Part shown: one piece after another, positions 18,260 to 24,942 of the stretch | Numbering within the stretch: the first letter of the stretch is position 1 | Layout: every line of letters starts with the position of its first letter | NCBI GenBank assembly: GCA_965262365.1 | Contig: OZ253541.1 | Span: forward strand, 2,170,001-2,234,000 | Origin: UBA6522 sp965262365 | Lineage (GTDB): Bacteria > Pseudomonadota > Gammaproteobacteria > Steroidobacterales > Rariloculaceae | Reading direction: 5' to 3' | DNA: 64,000 nucleotides | Notes under the pieces: model-generated | The model's input: the letters and a program-made list of their open reading frames with translations, nothing else | Databases searched by the model: none | What the model was told of the DNA's origin: nothing | Translations under genes and position numbers: made by a program

Positions 18260-18569
18260 GTAAACAGTATAAGTGCACCGCCCCGGCATTCACCAACCCT
18301 GGCGTATCCCTGGCCAGGAGCCTGCGCCGCAGGAAATCGCGATAGCGAAAATTCGATGTCGCCCTGGCTGGCGCCCCGATTAACCGCGCCGCCGCACGCA
18401 CACCCAATCGGACCGGCGAGAGTCCTCGCCGACGGTGACGAGCATCATGGCGGTCATCGGCTTGCGTTCTGTTGTCGGGCATTGTCGCTCAACAAGAGAA
18501 AACATACTCCGTTTTACGAACGGAAATATGGACTACACTCCGTATTTCGTATCGAACGCACGGAAAAGC

Positions 18570-18755
18570 GCTTCGTGCTCACCGGATCAAGCAGCCGGAA
18601 ACTCAGACGCGGTGCATCCAATCTTCTCGCCGGCAGGGCATTCGTCTACAACCTTTATCCGCTCACAGTGCCGGAACTGGAAGACGCCTTCGACCTGGAA
18701 GACGCCCTGCGCTGGGGAACGCTGCCGGGGATCTACGCGCTGGAGGGAAACGAAG
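18570..18755 (+). pseudogene. DUF4143 ATPase pseudogene, left part
   Basis: The frame reads KRFVLTGSSSRKLRRGASN, LLAGRAFVYNLYPLTVPELE, then WGTLPGIYALEGNE, matching the second half of AAA_14/DUF4143 ATPases. No Walker A or start codon lies upstream (18260-18570 holds only the divergent DUF6152 promoter region), so the 5' end was already lost. It stops at the target duplication AAACGAAG (18748-18755), where the TnpB element is inserted. Joining it to the right part at 20120 restores the frame as EGNEDKQSYLRAYAL. Confidence 0.8.
18748..18755. repeat. 8-bp target-site duplication, left copy
   Basis: AAACGAAG, identical to 20112-20119, directly abuts the left terminal inverted repeat. Confidence 0.9.
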
Positions 18756-18778
18756 GGGACTTATATACATAGGTTGAC
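18756..18778 (+). repeat. Left terminal inverted repeat (23 bp)
   Basis: Exact reverse complement of 20089-20111 over all 23 bases; the match stops on both sides. Confidence 0.95.
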
Positions 18779-18843
18779 AAAATGGCCGAAAGGACCACAT
18801 TTGACCGTTCCGATGCCTGCGGGATGAACGTAGCATCGACCGC

Positions 18844-20085
18844 ATGAGCGATGCCACCGAATTCCGATCCGCCACGTATCGGCTTCATCCCGGAACGCGG
18901 GCAAAGCATCGGGAACTTGTTAGGATCGCCGGTGCCTGCCGGTACGTCTGGAACCATTTCCTCGCCCGCAATCGACGGGACTACGCGACCTACAAGCTCC
19001 GCAAGGCCATGTTCGACGCGGGGCTTGTGTTTGACAAGCCGTCCCCGCTGTCGGTGAGTTTTCAGTCCATGGGCGTGCGGTTCACCGCGCTTCGGCGCGA
19101 GACGCCGTGGCTGCAACGGCTGCCGTACGCGCCCGTTCGGTACGCGCTCAAGTACCAGGCGGAGGCATGGAAACGCGCGTTCGCCGCCGGCGGTTTCCCC
19201 CGGTTCAAGGCGCGGCGCGGCGACGACAGCTTCACCCTTCCGCAGAATGTGCGCGTGCGCGACGACGTGTTGAGCGTGCCGAAGGTGGGGCGGGTCAGGC
19301 TGTCGCGCCGGGGCGGCAATCCCCATGCCGGGTGCCCGCCGGTCAAGGCGACGGTCAAGCGCGTGAACGGAAAGTGGTACTGCGTGGTGGTCTACAAGGT
19401 ATCTGCGGTGGCCCGCCCGGACAACGGACTCGCCCTCGGCGTGGACATGAACTGCGGGCAGGTGGCGGCGTCCACCGGCGACCTGCTGCGAATGCCTGAC
19501 ATGGCGCGGCTGCAGGCGCGCAAGCGCCGCTATCAGCGCATGGTGGCGAGGCGCAGGAAAGGCTCCAACCGCCGCAATCGGGCCCGCCACCGCCTCGCCC
19601 GCACGCAACGGCGCATCGCCACGATACGCCATCGCTGGCACCACGAGACGAGCCGGATTTTCGCCGACACCGCCGGACTGCTCGCTATCGAGGACCTGAA
19701 TACGAAGGCCATGACCCGATCCGCCAGGGGCTCGGCGGAGCATCCGGGCCGCAATGTCGGGCAGAAAGCGGGACTCAACCGGGAAATCCTGAACACCGGC
19801 TGGTCGCAACTGCGACGGATGCTTGAGTACAAGGCGGCGCACGTGGTGGTGGTTCCGCCCATGTACACCAGCCAGACGTGCAGGGGCTGCGGCAAGGCCG
19901 ATCCGGCGAGCCGCAAGTCTCAATCCGAATTCGAGTGCGTCCATTGCGGACGCAAGGGCAACGCGGACGTGAATGCCGCGTTGAATATCATGGCGTCGGC
20001 GACAGGCGCGACTGGACGGCGAGGAGCGTTGGCGCTGGCCACTCCGAAGAACCGTCAACAGGTATACCCACGGAGGGCGGCATGA
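18844..20085 (+). CDS. tnpB: TnpB-like RNA-guided RuvC nuclease
   Basis: 413 residues. An N-terminal OrfB/helix-turn-helix region (RLHPGTRAKHRELVRIAGAC) is followed by the split RuvC core: D201 in LALGVDMN, E283 in LLAIEDLN and D375 in NADVNAALN. The zinc ribbon CRGCG...CVHCG (C346, C349, C365, C368) sits between the last two. All catalytic residues are present, so it should be active. Known TnpBs use a guide RNA derived from the 3' end of the element. Here the gene ends three bases before the right inverted repeat, so any such RNA would overlap the TnpB 3' end and the repeat and take its guide from the flank after 20111. Confidence 0.93.
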   Translation: MSDATEFRSATYRLHPGTRAKHRELVRIAGACRYVWNHFLARNRRDYATYKLRKAMFDAGLVFDKPSPLSVSFQSMGVRFTALRRETPWLQRLPYAPVRYALKYQAEAWKRAFAAGGFPRFKARRGDDSFTLPQNVRVRDDVLSVPKVGRVRLSRRGGNPHAGCPPVKATVKRVNGKWYCVVVYKVSAVARPDNGLALGVDMNCGQVAASTGDLLRMPDMARLQARKRRYQRMVARRRKGSNRRNRARHRLARTQRRIATIRHRWHHETSRIFADTAGLLAIEDLNTKAMTRSARGSAEHPGRNVGQKAGLNREILNTGWSQLRRMLEYKAAHVVVVPPMYTSQTCRGCGKADPASRKSQSEFECVHCGRKGNADVNAALNIMASATGATGRRGALALATPKNRQQVYPRRAA

Positions 20086-20088
20086 GCC

Positions 20089-20111
20089 GTCAACCTATGT
20101 ATATAAGTCCC
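20089..20111 (-). repeat. Right terminal inverted repeat (23 bp)
   Basis: Perfect reverse complement of the left end; begins three bases after the tnpB stop codon and ends directly at the right copy of the target duplication. Confidence 0.95.
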
Positions 20112-20119
20112 AAACGAAG
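20112..20119. repeat. 8-bp target-site duplication, right copy
   Basis: AAACGAAG, identical to 18748-18755, immediately after the right inverted repeat. Confidence 0.9.
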
Positions 20120-20511
20120 ACAAGCAGTCGTACCTCAGAGCGTATGCGCTGACCTATCTCAAAGAGGAGATCGTGGCCTCAAAGAGGAGATCGTGGCCGA
20201 GCAGATCGTCAGAAGGCTCGATCCATTCAGGCAATTTCTGGAAGTTGCCGCGCAATCAAACGGCACGATCATCAACTATGCCAATATCGCCAGAGACGTC
20301 GGAGCGGATCCCAAAACCGTCAATTCGTACTTCAGCATCCTTGAAGACACGCTGGTGGGTTTCCTCCTCCCCGCCTTCGAAACCTGACACGCTTCACTGG
20401 AGATTTCGCCAACCCGCTCGCGCTGTGCGTCAGCCGGGGCCCGACACGTCAAAAAATAGATGGCGTCCTCTGTGTGCATTGGCGCGAGGCCCTTGAGGAA
20501 CTCGGATTGAC
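20120..20511 (+). pseudogene. DUF4143 ATPase pseudogene, right part
   Basis: Continues the host gene after the element: SYLRAYALTYLKEEIVA, EQIVRRLDPFRQFLEVAAQS, then ARDVGADPKTVNSYFSILED. A 20-bp tandem duplication (20158-20177 and 20178-20197) shifts the frame inside LKEEIVA. A stop at 20385 ends that frame. After a gap and frame change the C-terminus reappears as NPLALCVSRGP and VLCVHWREALEELGL up to about 20511. At least three lesions besides the insertion, so the gene is long dead. Confidence 0.8.
20158..20197 (+). repeat. 20-bp perfect tandem duplication
   Basis: CTCAAAGAGGAGATCGTGGC occurs twice back to back. It encodes LKEEIVA in the DUF4143 remnant and produces a +2 shift. Confidence 0.95.
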
Positions 20512-20549
20512 CTTACGCAGACGAGGATCGCCCCGCAAAGCAGCCGCGA

Positions 20550-22814
20550 CTACGGCTGGAAGAGATAGGAGAATTTGGCGAAGATCTGCTGGCCATCCCG
20601 TCGCAAATCGGTTGTCGTCACGAGTTCCGTACCGAACTCGGTATCGATCAGGTCGAAGTTGCTCGAGTTGCTGTTGTAGCCGACGTAAAGCGCCGACCAC
20701 GGATTGAGCACGTAGCGCGCCAGCAAGTCCCAGTTCATGTTCTCGCCGAGGTCCAGCCGCGTCATGACACCCGGGACGGTCTGTTCGTGCTGCGCGATCA
20801 GGCGGACCGAGAATTCCTTCGAGAACTGGTAGTTGAACTTCAGACGGGTGATCTCGTTCTCGAAGATCGTTCCCGTGCCGCCCCGCGCATCCGTGAGTTC
20901 CCTGAACAGGTGGGTCGCATCGAGACGAAACCGGTCGATGGGACGCCAGAAGAGACCGATCTGGCCGCTGTCGACATCGGCGGGCTCCGGTTCGAAACCG
21001 AAGGGCGGGACGAGGTTGATCGTTCCGCCCGTGTCGAGCCTCAGGTTGAAACCGAGCTGGGCAAAGAATTCCGTCGTGAACCTGACGGACAAATTGTCGT
21101 ACTCATAGTCCCGGTTCGAGACCAGGCCTGCGAAATCTTTTGGCCGCAGGCGCTCACGAGCTTCCTGGTAGGAAAGCCTGAGCTCGGTGGCACCGTCCCA
21201 GCGCCACACATGATCGTATTGCCAGTTCGAAAAGATACGTGTGCCGGACTGATCGTCGAGATGGCTGAAGTAGAAAACCGGACTCCAACTGTTCACGCGG
21301 CCGTTTTCCGGGTAATACGTGAGCATCACGCGGTTATGGTAACCGTTGGTATCGGCCACGTAGTTCCGGTTGAAAATCCCGAGGTCGGCCTGGAAGTCCT
21401 CGCTTGAGTTGATGATATGGGTGTGCACGGCGACGCGCCGACCGCTGCGATCGAAGCGTATGTTCTTCTGATCCCCGTCGAGCCGCTGCCCTCGTTCGGT
21501 CAGCTTCTCGGTGTCGGTCAGCTGCATCTGGGTCGTCCAGTTGTCGTTCAGCTTGAACCGTCCGTCGACGCTCATGACCGTATTGTAGGCGTCGCCGAAC
21601 TGCCGGTCGGTGTAGAGCATGCCGACGCGCGACTGCTCGGAAATGTCCCTGAAGGCGCGAAAAATACTGATGTCCGCAGACTCCCCGAACAACGGATCCG
21701 CTGGATCGCGGACCTGCCCGGGCGCCTCGTCGTTCATGAGCATCGTGCCGATACCCCAGTCCCCCAACCTTCCGGTAAATCGGGCGCCCGCTTCGGGATC
21801 GACGATGCGGCGCGTGAACACGAGCTGCGTTTCCGTGCGGAAGTAGTCGGCGTTCTCGATGAAGAACGGCCGCAACTCCGGAAACCGCACCTCGAAGCGC
21901 TCGTTTACGGTGACCTGCGGCTCGTCGGTCTCGACCTGGCTGAAGTCCGGGTTGAGGGTAACGTCCAGCACGATGCGGTCCTGAAAGACGAATTTGGCAT
22001 CCAGCCCGACATCGTCTTCGGAGTCGTTTCTGAACGCCGGACCGGCGCCCGCACCCGTGTCCAGCACATCGAAGTCCCGGGCAAAGACAAACGGAACGAC
22101 CTGGATATTGCGCCCGGGCGAAACGTCCCGGATGCCGGCGAGGGGCGCGGCCTGATTGAGCCGTCCCTCGATGGCAATGGAGTACTCGGGCCAATAGGCC
22201 TCCTCGCTGCGGCGCGGGATCTTGCGCTCGAGCATGACGCGCCATACCTGCTCGACCCCTTCGGCAAACCGCAGCGTTCGCATGGGTATGGTCATCAGAA
22301 CCATGTAGCCGGAGTCCGTGACTCGCCCGTCGGTGTACCAGACAGCTTGATAGGCGGCGTCGAAAGCGGGGGTCCGCGCGACCTCGTTCCAGCGCGCATC
22401 CCACTGCACCCCCAGCGGGGTGGAGCGAAACGCGTAGGCCGCACGCTGGTTGTTGAAGGTGTCGATCAACAGGCCGACGGTATCGTCGTTCTCGATGTTC
22501 TCCCGTGGCGAGAGATTGGCTCGGATCAGGCCCGGCTGGGAGTCGAAGGCGAGAAAGACTGCATACAGATTCCGGGCGTCGTAGCCCAGGTAGACATCCG
22601 TTCGTTCGGTGGCCGGATCGCCGTCATCGGGAAGTCGTTGCACGAAGTCCGAGACAAGCGTCATGCTCGCGCGCATCTCGGTGGAGGGTTCCATCCCTGC
22701 AAAGTCCGCGAGCGCCGGCGGGCGATCGATCGCCGGAATGCGCAGTCCGTTTATCGACTGGGCGGGAGCGCCGGCGCAAAACGCGAGACCGACGAGGAGG
22801 AGGCCAGCGCGCAT
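20550..22814 (-). CDS. DUF5916 outer-membrane protein with CBM9-like domain
   Basis: 754 residues from ATG 22814, giving a signal peptide MRAGLLLVGLAFCAGAPAQS; the longer frame to 22940 lacks one. Residues about 30-230 resemble a family 9 carbohydrate-binding-like beta-sandwich (DVYLGYDARNLYAVFLAFD, NDDTVGLLIDTFNNQRAAY). The rest is the DUF5916 beta-barrel with alternating hydrophobic strands and a C-terminal aromatic (FAKFSYLFQP). Such proteins are common in outer membranes of environmental Gram-negatives; the ligand is unknown. Divergent from the gene at 23049, with a TetR-like operator between them. Confidence 0.85.
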   Translation of the reverse strand: MRAGLLLVGLAFCAGAPAQSINGLRIPAIDRPPALADFAGMEPSTEMRASMTLVSDFVQRLPDDGDPATERTDVYLGYDARNLYAVFLAFDSQPGLIRANLSPRENIENDDTVGLLIDTFNNQRAAYAFRSTPLGVQWDARWNEVARTPAFDAAYQAVWYTDGRVTDSGYMVLMTIPMRTLRFAEGVEQVWRVMLERKIPRRSEEAYWPEYSIAIEGRLNQAAPLAGIRDVSPGRNIQVVPFVFARDFDVLDTGAGAGPAFRNDSEDDVGLDAKFVFQDRIVLDVTLNPDFSQVETDEPQVTVNERFEVRFPELRPFFIENADYFRTETQLVFTRRIVDPEAGARFTGRLGDWGIGTMLMNDEAPGQVRDPADPLFGESADISIFRAFRDISEQSRVGMLYTDRQFGDAYNTVMSVDGRFKLNDNWTTQMQLTDTEKLTERGQRLDGDQKNIRFDRSGRRVAVHTHIINSSEDFQADLGIFNRNYVADTNGYHNRVMLTYYPENGRVNSWSPVFYFSHLDDQSGTRIFSNWQYDHVWRWDGATELRLSYQEARERLRPKDFAGLVSNRDYEYDNLSVRFTTEFFAQLGFNLRLDTGGTINLVPPFGFEPEPADVDSGQIGLFWRPIDRFRLDATHLFRELTDARGGTGTIFENEITRLKFNYQFSKEFSVRLIAQHEQTVPGVMTRLDLGENMNWDLLARYVLNPWSALYVGYNSNSSNFDLIDTEFGTELVTTTDLRRDGQQIFAKFSYLFQP

Positions 22815-22963
22815 ATCGCCAATATGCGTCGCGAAGGCGCGTGCGAAATGCAACCTGGATCCTTGGCGCATAGGTCTTCGAGAACCCGTTGCGGGACTTG
22901 GTAGCGAAGTACTGCGGAAGCGGTGAAGGCCACTTGGCATGAATTGTGAGTCTCGTGCGAATG

Positions 22964-22979
22964 GATACCAGTCGGTATC
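22964..22979. promoter_or_regulatory. TetR-type operator palindrome
   Basis: GATACC-AGTC-GGTATC, a perfect 6-bp inverted repeat around four bases, in the 234-bp region between divergent starts at 22814 and 23049. ATACC/GGTAT half-sites at this spacing are typical of TetR-family regulators. No tetR gene is present in the window. Confidence 0.55.
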
Positions 22980-23048
22980 TTAACCGGGAAATCCTGACGC
23001 GATCGGCAGCAGAGGGATATGCGGCTCAGGCTATGGTTAAATCGTCCG

Positions 23049-23762
23049 ATGCAACTACAACGAATCATCCGAGTGGCAATCTCACTTGCCGCGATCATTC
23101 CGGTGCTGGCGGGCGCGGAAATCATTGCCGTCATCGGCACAGGCGATGTGGGCGGCACACTCGGCACCCGCTTCACCCAGGCCGGGCACAGCGTTTACTT
23201 CGGCTCGCGCACGCCGGAAGCGGACAGAGTGCAGGCGCTGCTAAGCGAAGCGGGCGAAAACGTGGCCGCGCTGACACCCCCGGAGGCCGCTGCCGCGGCG
23301 GATATGATCGTTCTGGCCGTACCCTTTGGCAGCGCTGTCGACGTATTGCAAAGCCTCGGCGATATAGCTGGGAAGGTGGTCATCGACGTCACCAATCCGC
23401 TGATCAGATCCGAGGGACGATTTGCGCGAGCTACCGATGCCTCGGTGGCGGCACTGTTGCAGGCAGCCGCGCCCGAGGCGCACGTGGTCAAGGCACTCAA
23501 CGCGCTTGCGTACCGCACCATGGCCGAGCCGGAGCTTGCCGGCGGAACGGTCACCATTCCGATGGCGGGCAACGACGCAGCGGCCAAAGCCAGAGTTGCC
23601 GGCCTGATCGCAGACCTGGGCTTCGACTCCTGGGACCTGGGCCCCGTCGAGTACGCAGAGGTGCTTGAAGACATGCTGATGGTGCGGCTCTACGCGAGGC
23701 TGCAGGGCCGCGCGTTCAATTACTATTTCAGGCCCGCGCCGCATGAAAGCGATGCGGACTGA
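23049..23762 (+). CDS. NADPH-dependent F420 reductase-like protein with a signal-like N-terminus
   Basis: 237 residues from ATG 23049. A hydrophobic leader (MQLQRIIRVAISLAAIIPVLAGAE) is fused directly to a Rossmann domain: IIAVIGTGDVGGTLGTRFTQAG, then FGSRTPEADR, matching the NADP-binding part of F420-reductase/ProC-like proteins. AADMIVLAVPFGSAV, VIDVTNPL and VKALNALAYRTMAEP complete the fold. The leader is unusual for this cytoplasmic family: either exported, or the true start is internal. Length is otherwise normal. Substrate not predictable. Confidence 0.75.
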   Translation: MQLQRIIRVAISLAAIIPVLAGAEIIAVIGTGDVGGTLGTRFTQAGHSVYFGSRTPEADRVQALLSEAGENVAALTPPEAAAAADMIVLAVPFGSAVDVLQSLGDIAGKVVIDVTNPLIRSEGRFARATDASVAALLQAAAPEAHVVKALNALAYRTMAEPELAGGTVTIPMAGNDAAAKARVAGLIADLGFDSWDLGPVEYAEVLEDMLMVRLYARLQGRAFNYYFRPAPHESDAD

Positions 23763-23800
23763 CTCGTCGATCGTTGCGGATAGCCTTCATCGGGTTTCGG

Positions 23801-23828
23801 GTGTAACGGTAGAGCCCCCGCGTTACAC
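23801..23828. other. Hairpin of unknown role
   Basis: GTGTAACG (23801-23808) and CGTTACAC (23821-23828) form a perfect 8-bp stem around a 12-nt C-rich loop, downstream of the gene ending at 23762. There is no T-run. The rest of 23763-23998 shows nothing else. Confidence 0.35.
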
Positions 23829-23998
23829 GGCGCGTCCATAGGCGCGGATGCCTCCTCATAACACTGAAGCCATTTTCGATGCCTCGAATGACATGGCGAT
23901 ACGTGCGGAGTTCAGTATACGCTTTGCCTCGCTGCGGACCCTTTCGGGATCGTGCAGGGACTCCGTGAACACTTGACGACAAGGAAAGTCCACTTGCC

Positions 23999-24901
23999 AT
24001 GGATGCAGTTCCCCTGGAGCGCTTCGCCCCCGAGTTCTCCATCCCCGACTACAGCCCTGTCGACGCCCTCTCCTTTTGTCTTGCGAGTCAACTCGCCTAC
24101 TCAAAATTGCCCGACGGCACGATCGACGAAGCAACCATCAGGCAACAACTGCTCGAAGGCTGGGGGTTTTCCTCAGTCGAAGTCTTCGAGATCGTCCGAG
24201 GTCGCGACATCGACACCCAGGGTTACGTCGCTTTCAACGACACTCATGTTGTCGCTGCGTTTCGCGGTACAGATTCCCTCCCGGATTGGTTGACCAACTT
24301 GCAGGCGGTGAAGGACCCGGGTCCGTGGGAGAACACGGCAGTCCACGAAGGATTCCAGGACGCGTTTTTGGCTTCCGCGTTGCAGATCGGAGAAATCATC
24401 GGTCGGAACTTGCAAGCCGATCACCAGGTATGGCTGACCGGACACAGCCTGGGCGGGGCGCTCGCAGTACTGCTTGCAGCAACGCTTGTTGAGAGCGATT
24501 TGCCGGTGCACGGGATTTACACCTTCGGTGCTCCGCGGGTTGGCGACAGGAGATTCGCCCGCGCCCTCAATAACTCGCTTCAGGGGGTTGCAGCCAATTG
24601 GCGGGTAGTGAACAAGGACGATCTGGTTCCGCACGTGCCGTTGGAATCATTCTTCAGCCACTCCGGGAACAGGATGCTCCTCATGGGCGACGGAAGCGTG
24701 AGCCATTCGGGGCGAGCCTGGGGCGATTTCAAGGAAAGCATGTGGGGCTGGATCGGCAGGCAACTCGGACATCGCAAGTTGCGCATCGCCGCTCCGCACG
24801 TTCTCGACTCCGACATCGGGTACCTGCAGCGCCTCGCGGCGCAGCGTGACGCCGCGCTGGATCACCAGGGAGCCTCCCAGCCTGCGCAACCAGGCGGTTA
24901 A
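23999..24901 (+). CDS. Class 3 lipase
   Basis: 300 residues, no signal peptide. Alpha/beta-hydrolase of the lipase_3 type: VVAAFRGTDSLPDWLTN (oxyanion region), nucleophile elbow GHSLGG with Ser150, GIYTFGAPRVGDRRF after it, VNKDDLVPHVP carrying the catalytic Asp, and a late His around HVLDSDIGYL. Such enzymes cleave acylglycerols or phospholipids. The absence of an export signal is notable. It is 41 bp upstream of a 902-residue unknown protein and probably co-transcribed with it. Confidence 0.88.
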   Translation: MDAVPLERFAPEFSIPDYSPVDALSFCLASQLAYSKLPDGTIDEATIRQQLLEGWGFSSVEVFEIVRGRDIDTQGYVAFNDTHVVAAFRGTDSLPDWLTNLQAVKDPGPWENTAVHEGFQDAFLASALQIGEIIGRNLQADHQVWLTGHSLGGALAVLLAATLVESDLPVHGIYTFGAPRVGDRRFARALNNSLQGVAANWRVVNKDDLVPHVPLESFFSHSGNRMLLMGDGSVSHSGRAWGDFKESMWGWIGRQLGHRKLRIAAPHVLDSDIGYLQRLAAQRDAALDHQGASQPAQPGG

Positions 24902-24942
24902 GGCCAGAGGAAAAAATCGCCAGGCAACTGAGCCGCACGAAC

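Larger units (their letters stand above)
18756..20111 (+). mobile_element. 1356-bp TnpB-only transposon with terminal inverted repeats
   Basis: Bounded by perfect 23-bp inverted repeats at 18756-18778 (starting GGGACTTATATACATAGG) and 20089-20111, and by 8-bp direct repeats AAACGAAG. The only gene inside is a TnpB-like nuclease. IS200/IS605 and IS607 elements, the usual carriers of TnpB, have no such inverted repeats and make no target duplication. Removing the element plus one duplication restores the reading frame of the host DUF4143 gene, which confirms the boundaries. It is probably mobilised in trans by a DDE transposase that makes 8-bp duplications. Confidence 0.9.

Noticed and set aside
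18733..20058. 441-residue minus-strand frame opposite tnpB
   Set aside because: Shadow frame; tnpB has all RuvC and zinc residues on the plus strand.
18756..20111. Standard IS200/IS605 (IS1341-type) insertion
   Set aside because: Those elements lack terminal inverted repeats and target duplications; both are present and exact here.
21417..22904. 495-residue plus-strand frame opposite the DUF5916 gene
   Set aside because: No domain-like pattern; the opposite strand encodes a recognisable CBM9-like and barrel protein.
23801..23828. Possible tRNA or terminator
   Set aside because: One 8-bp stem with a C-rich loop, no cloverleaf and no T-run.
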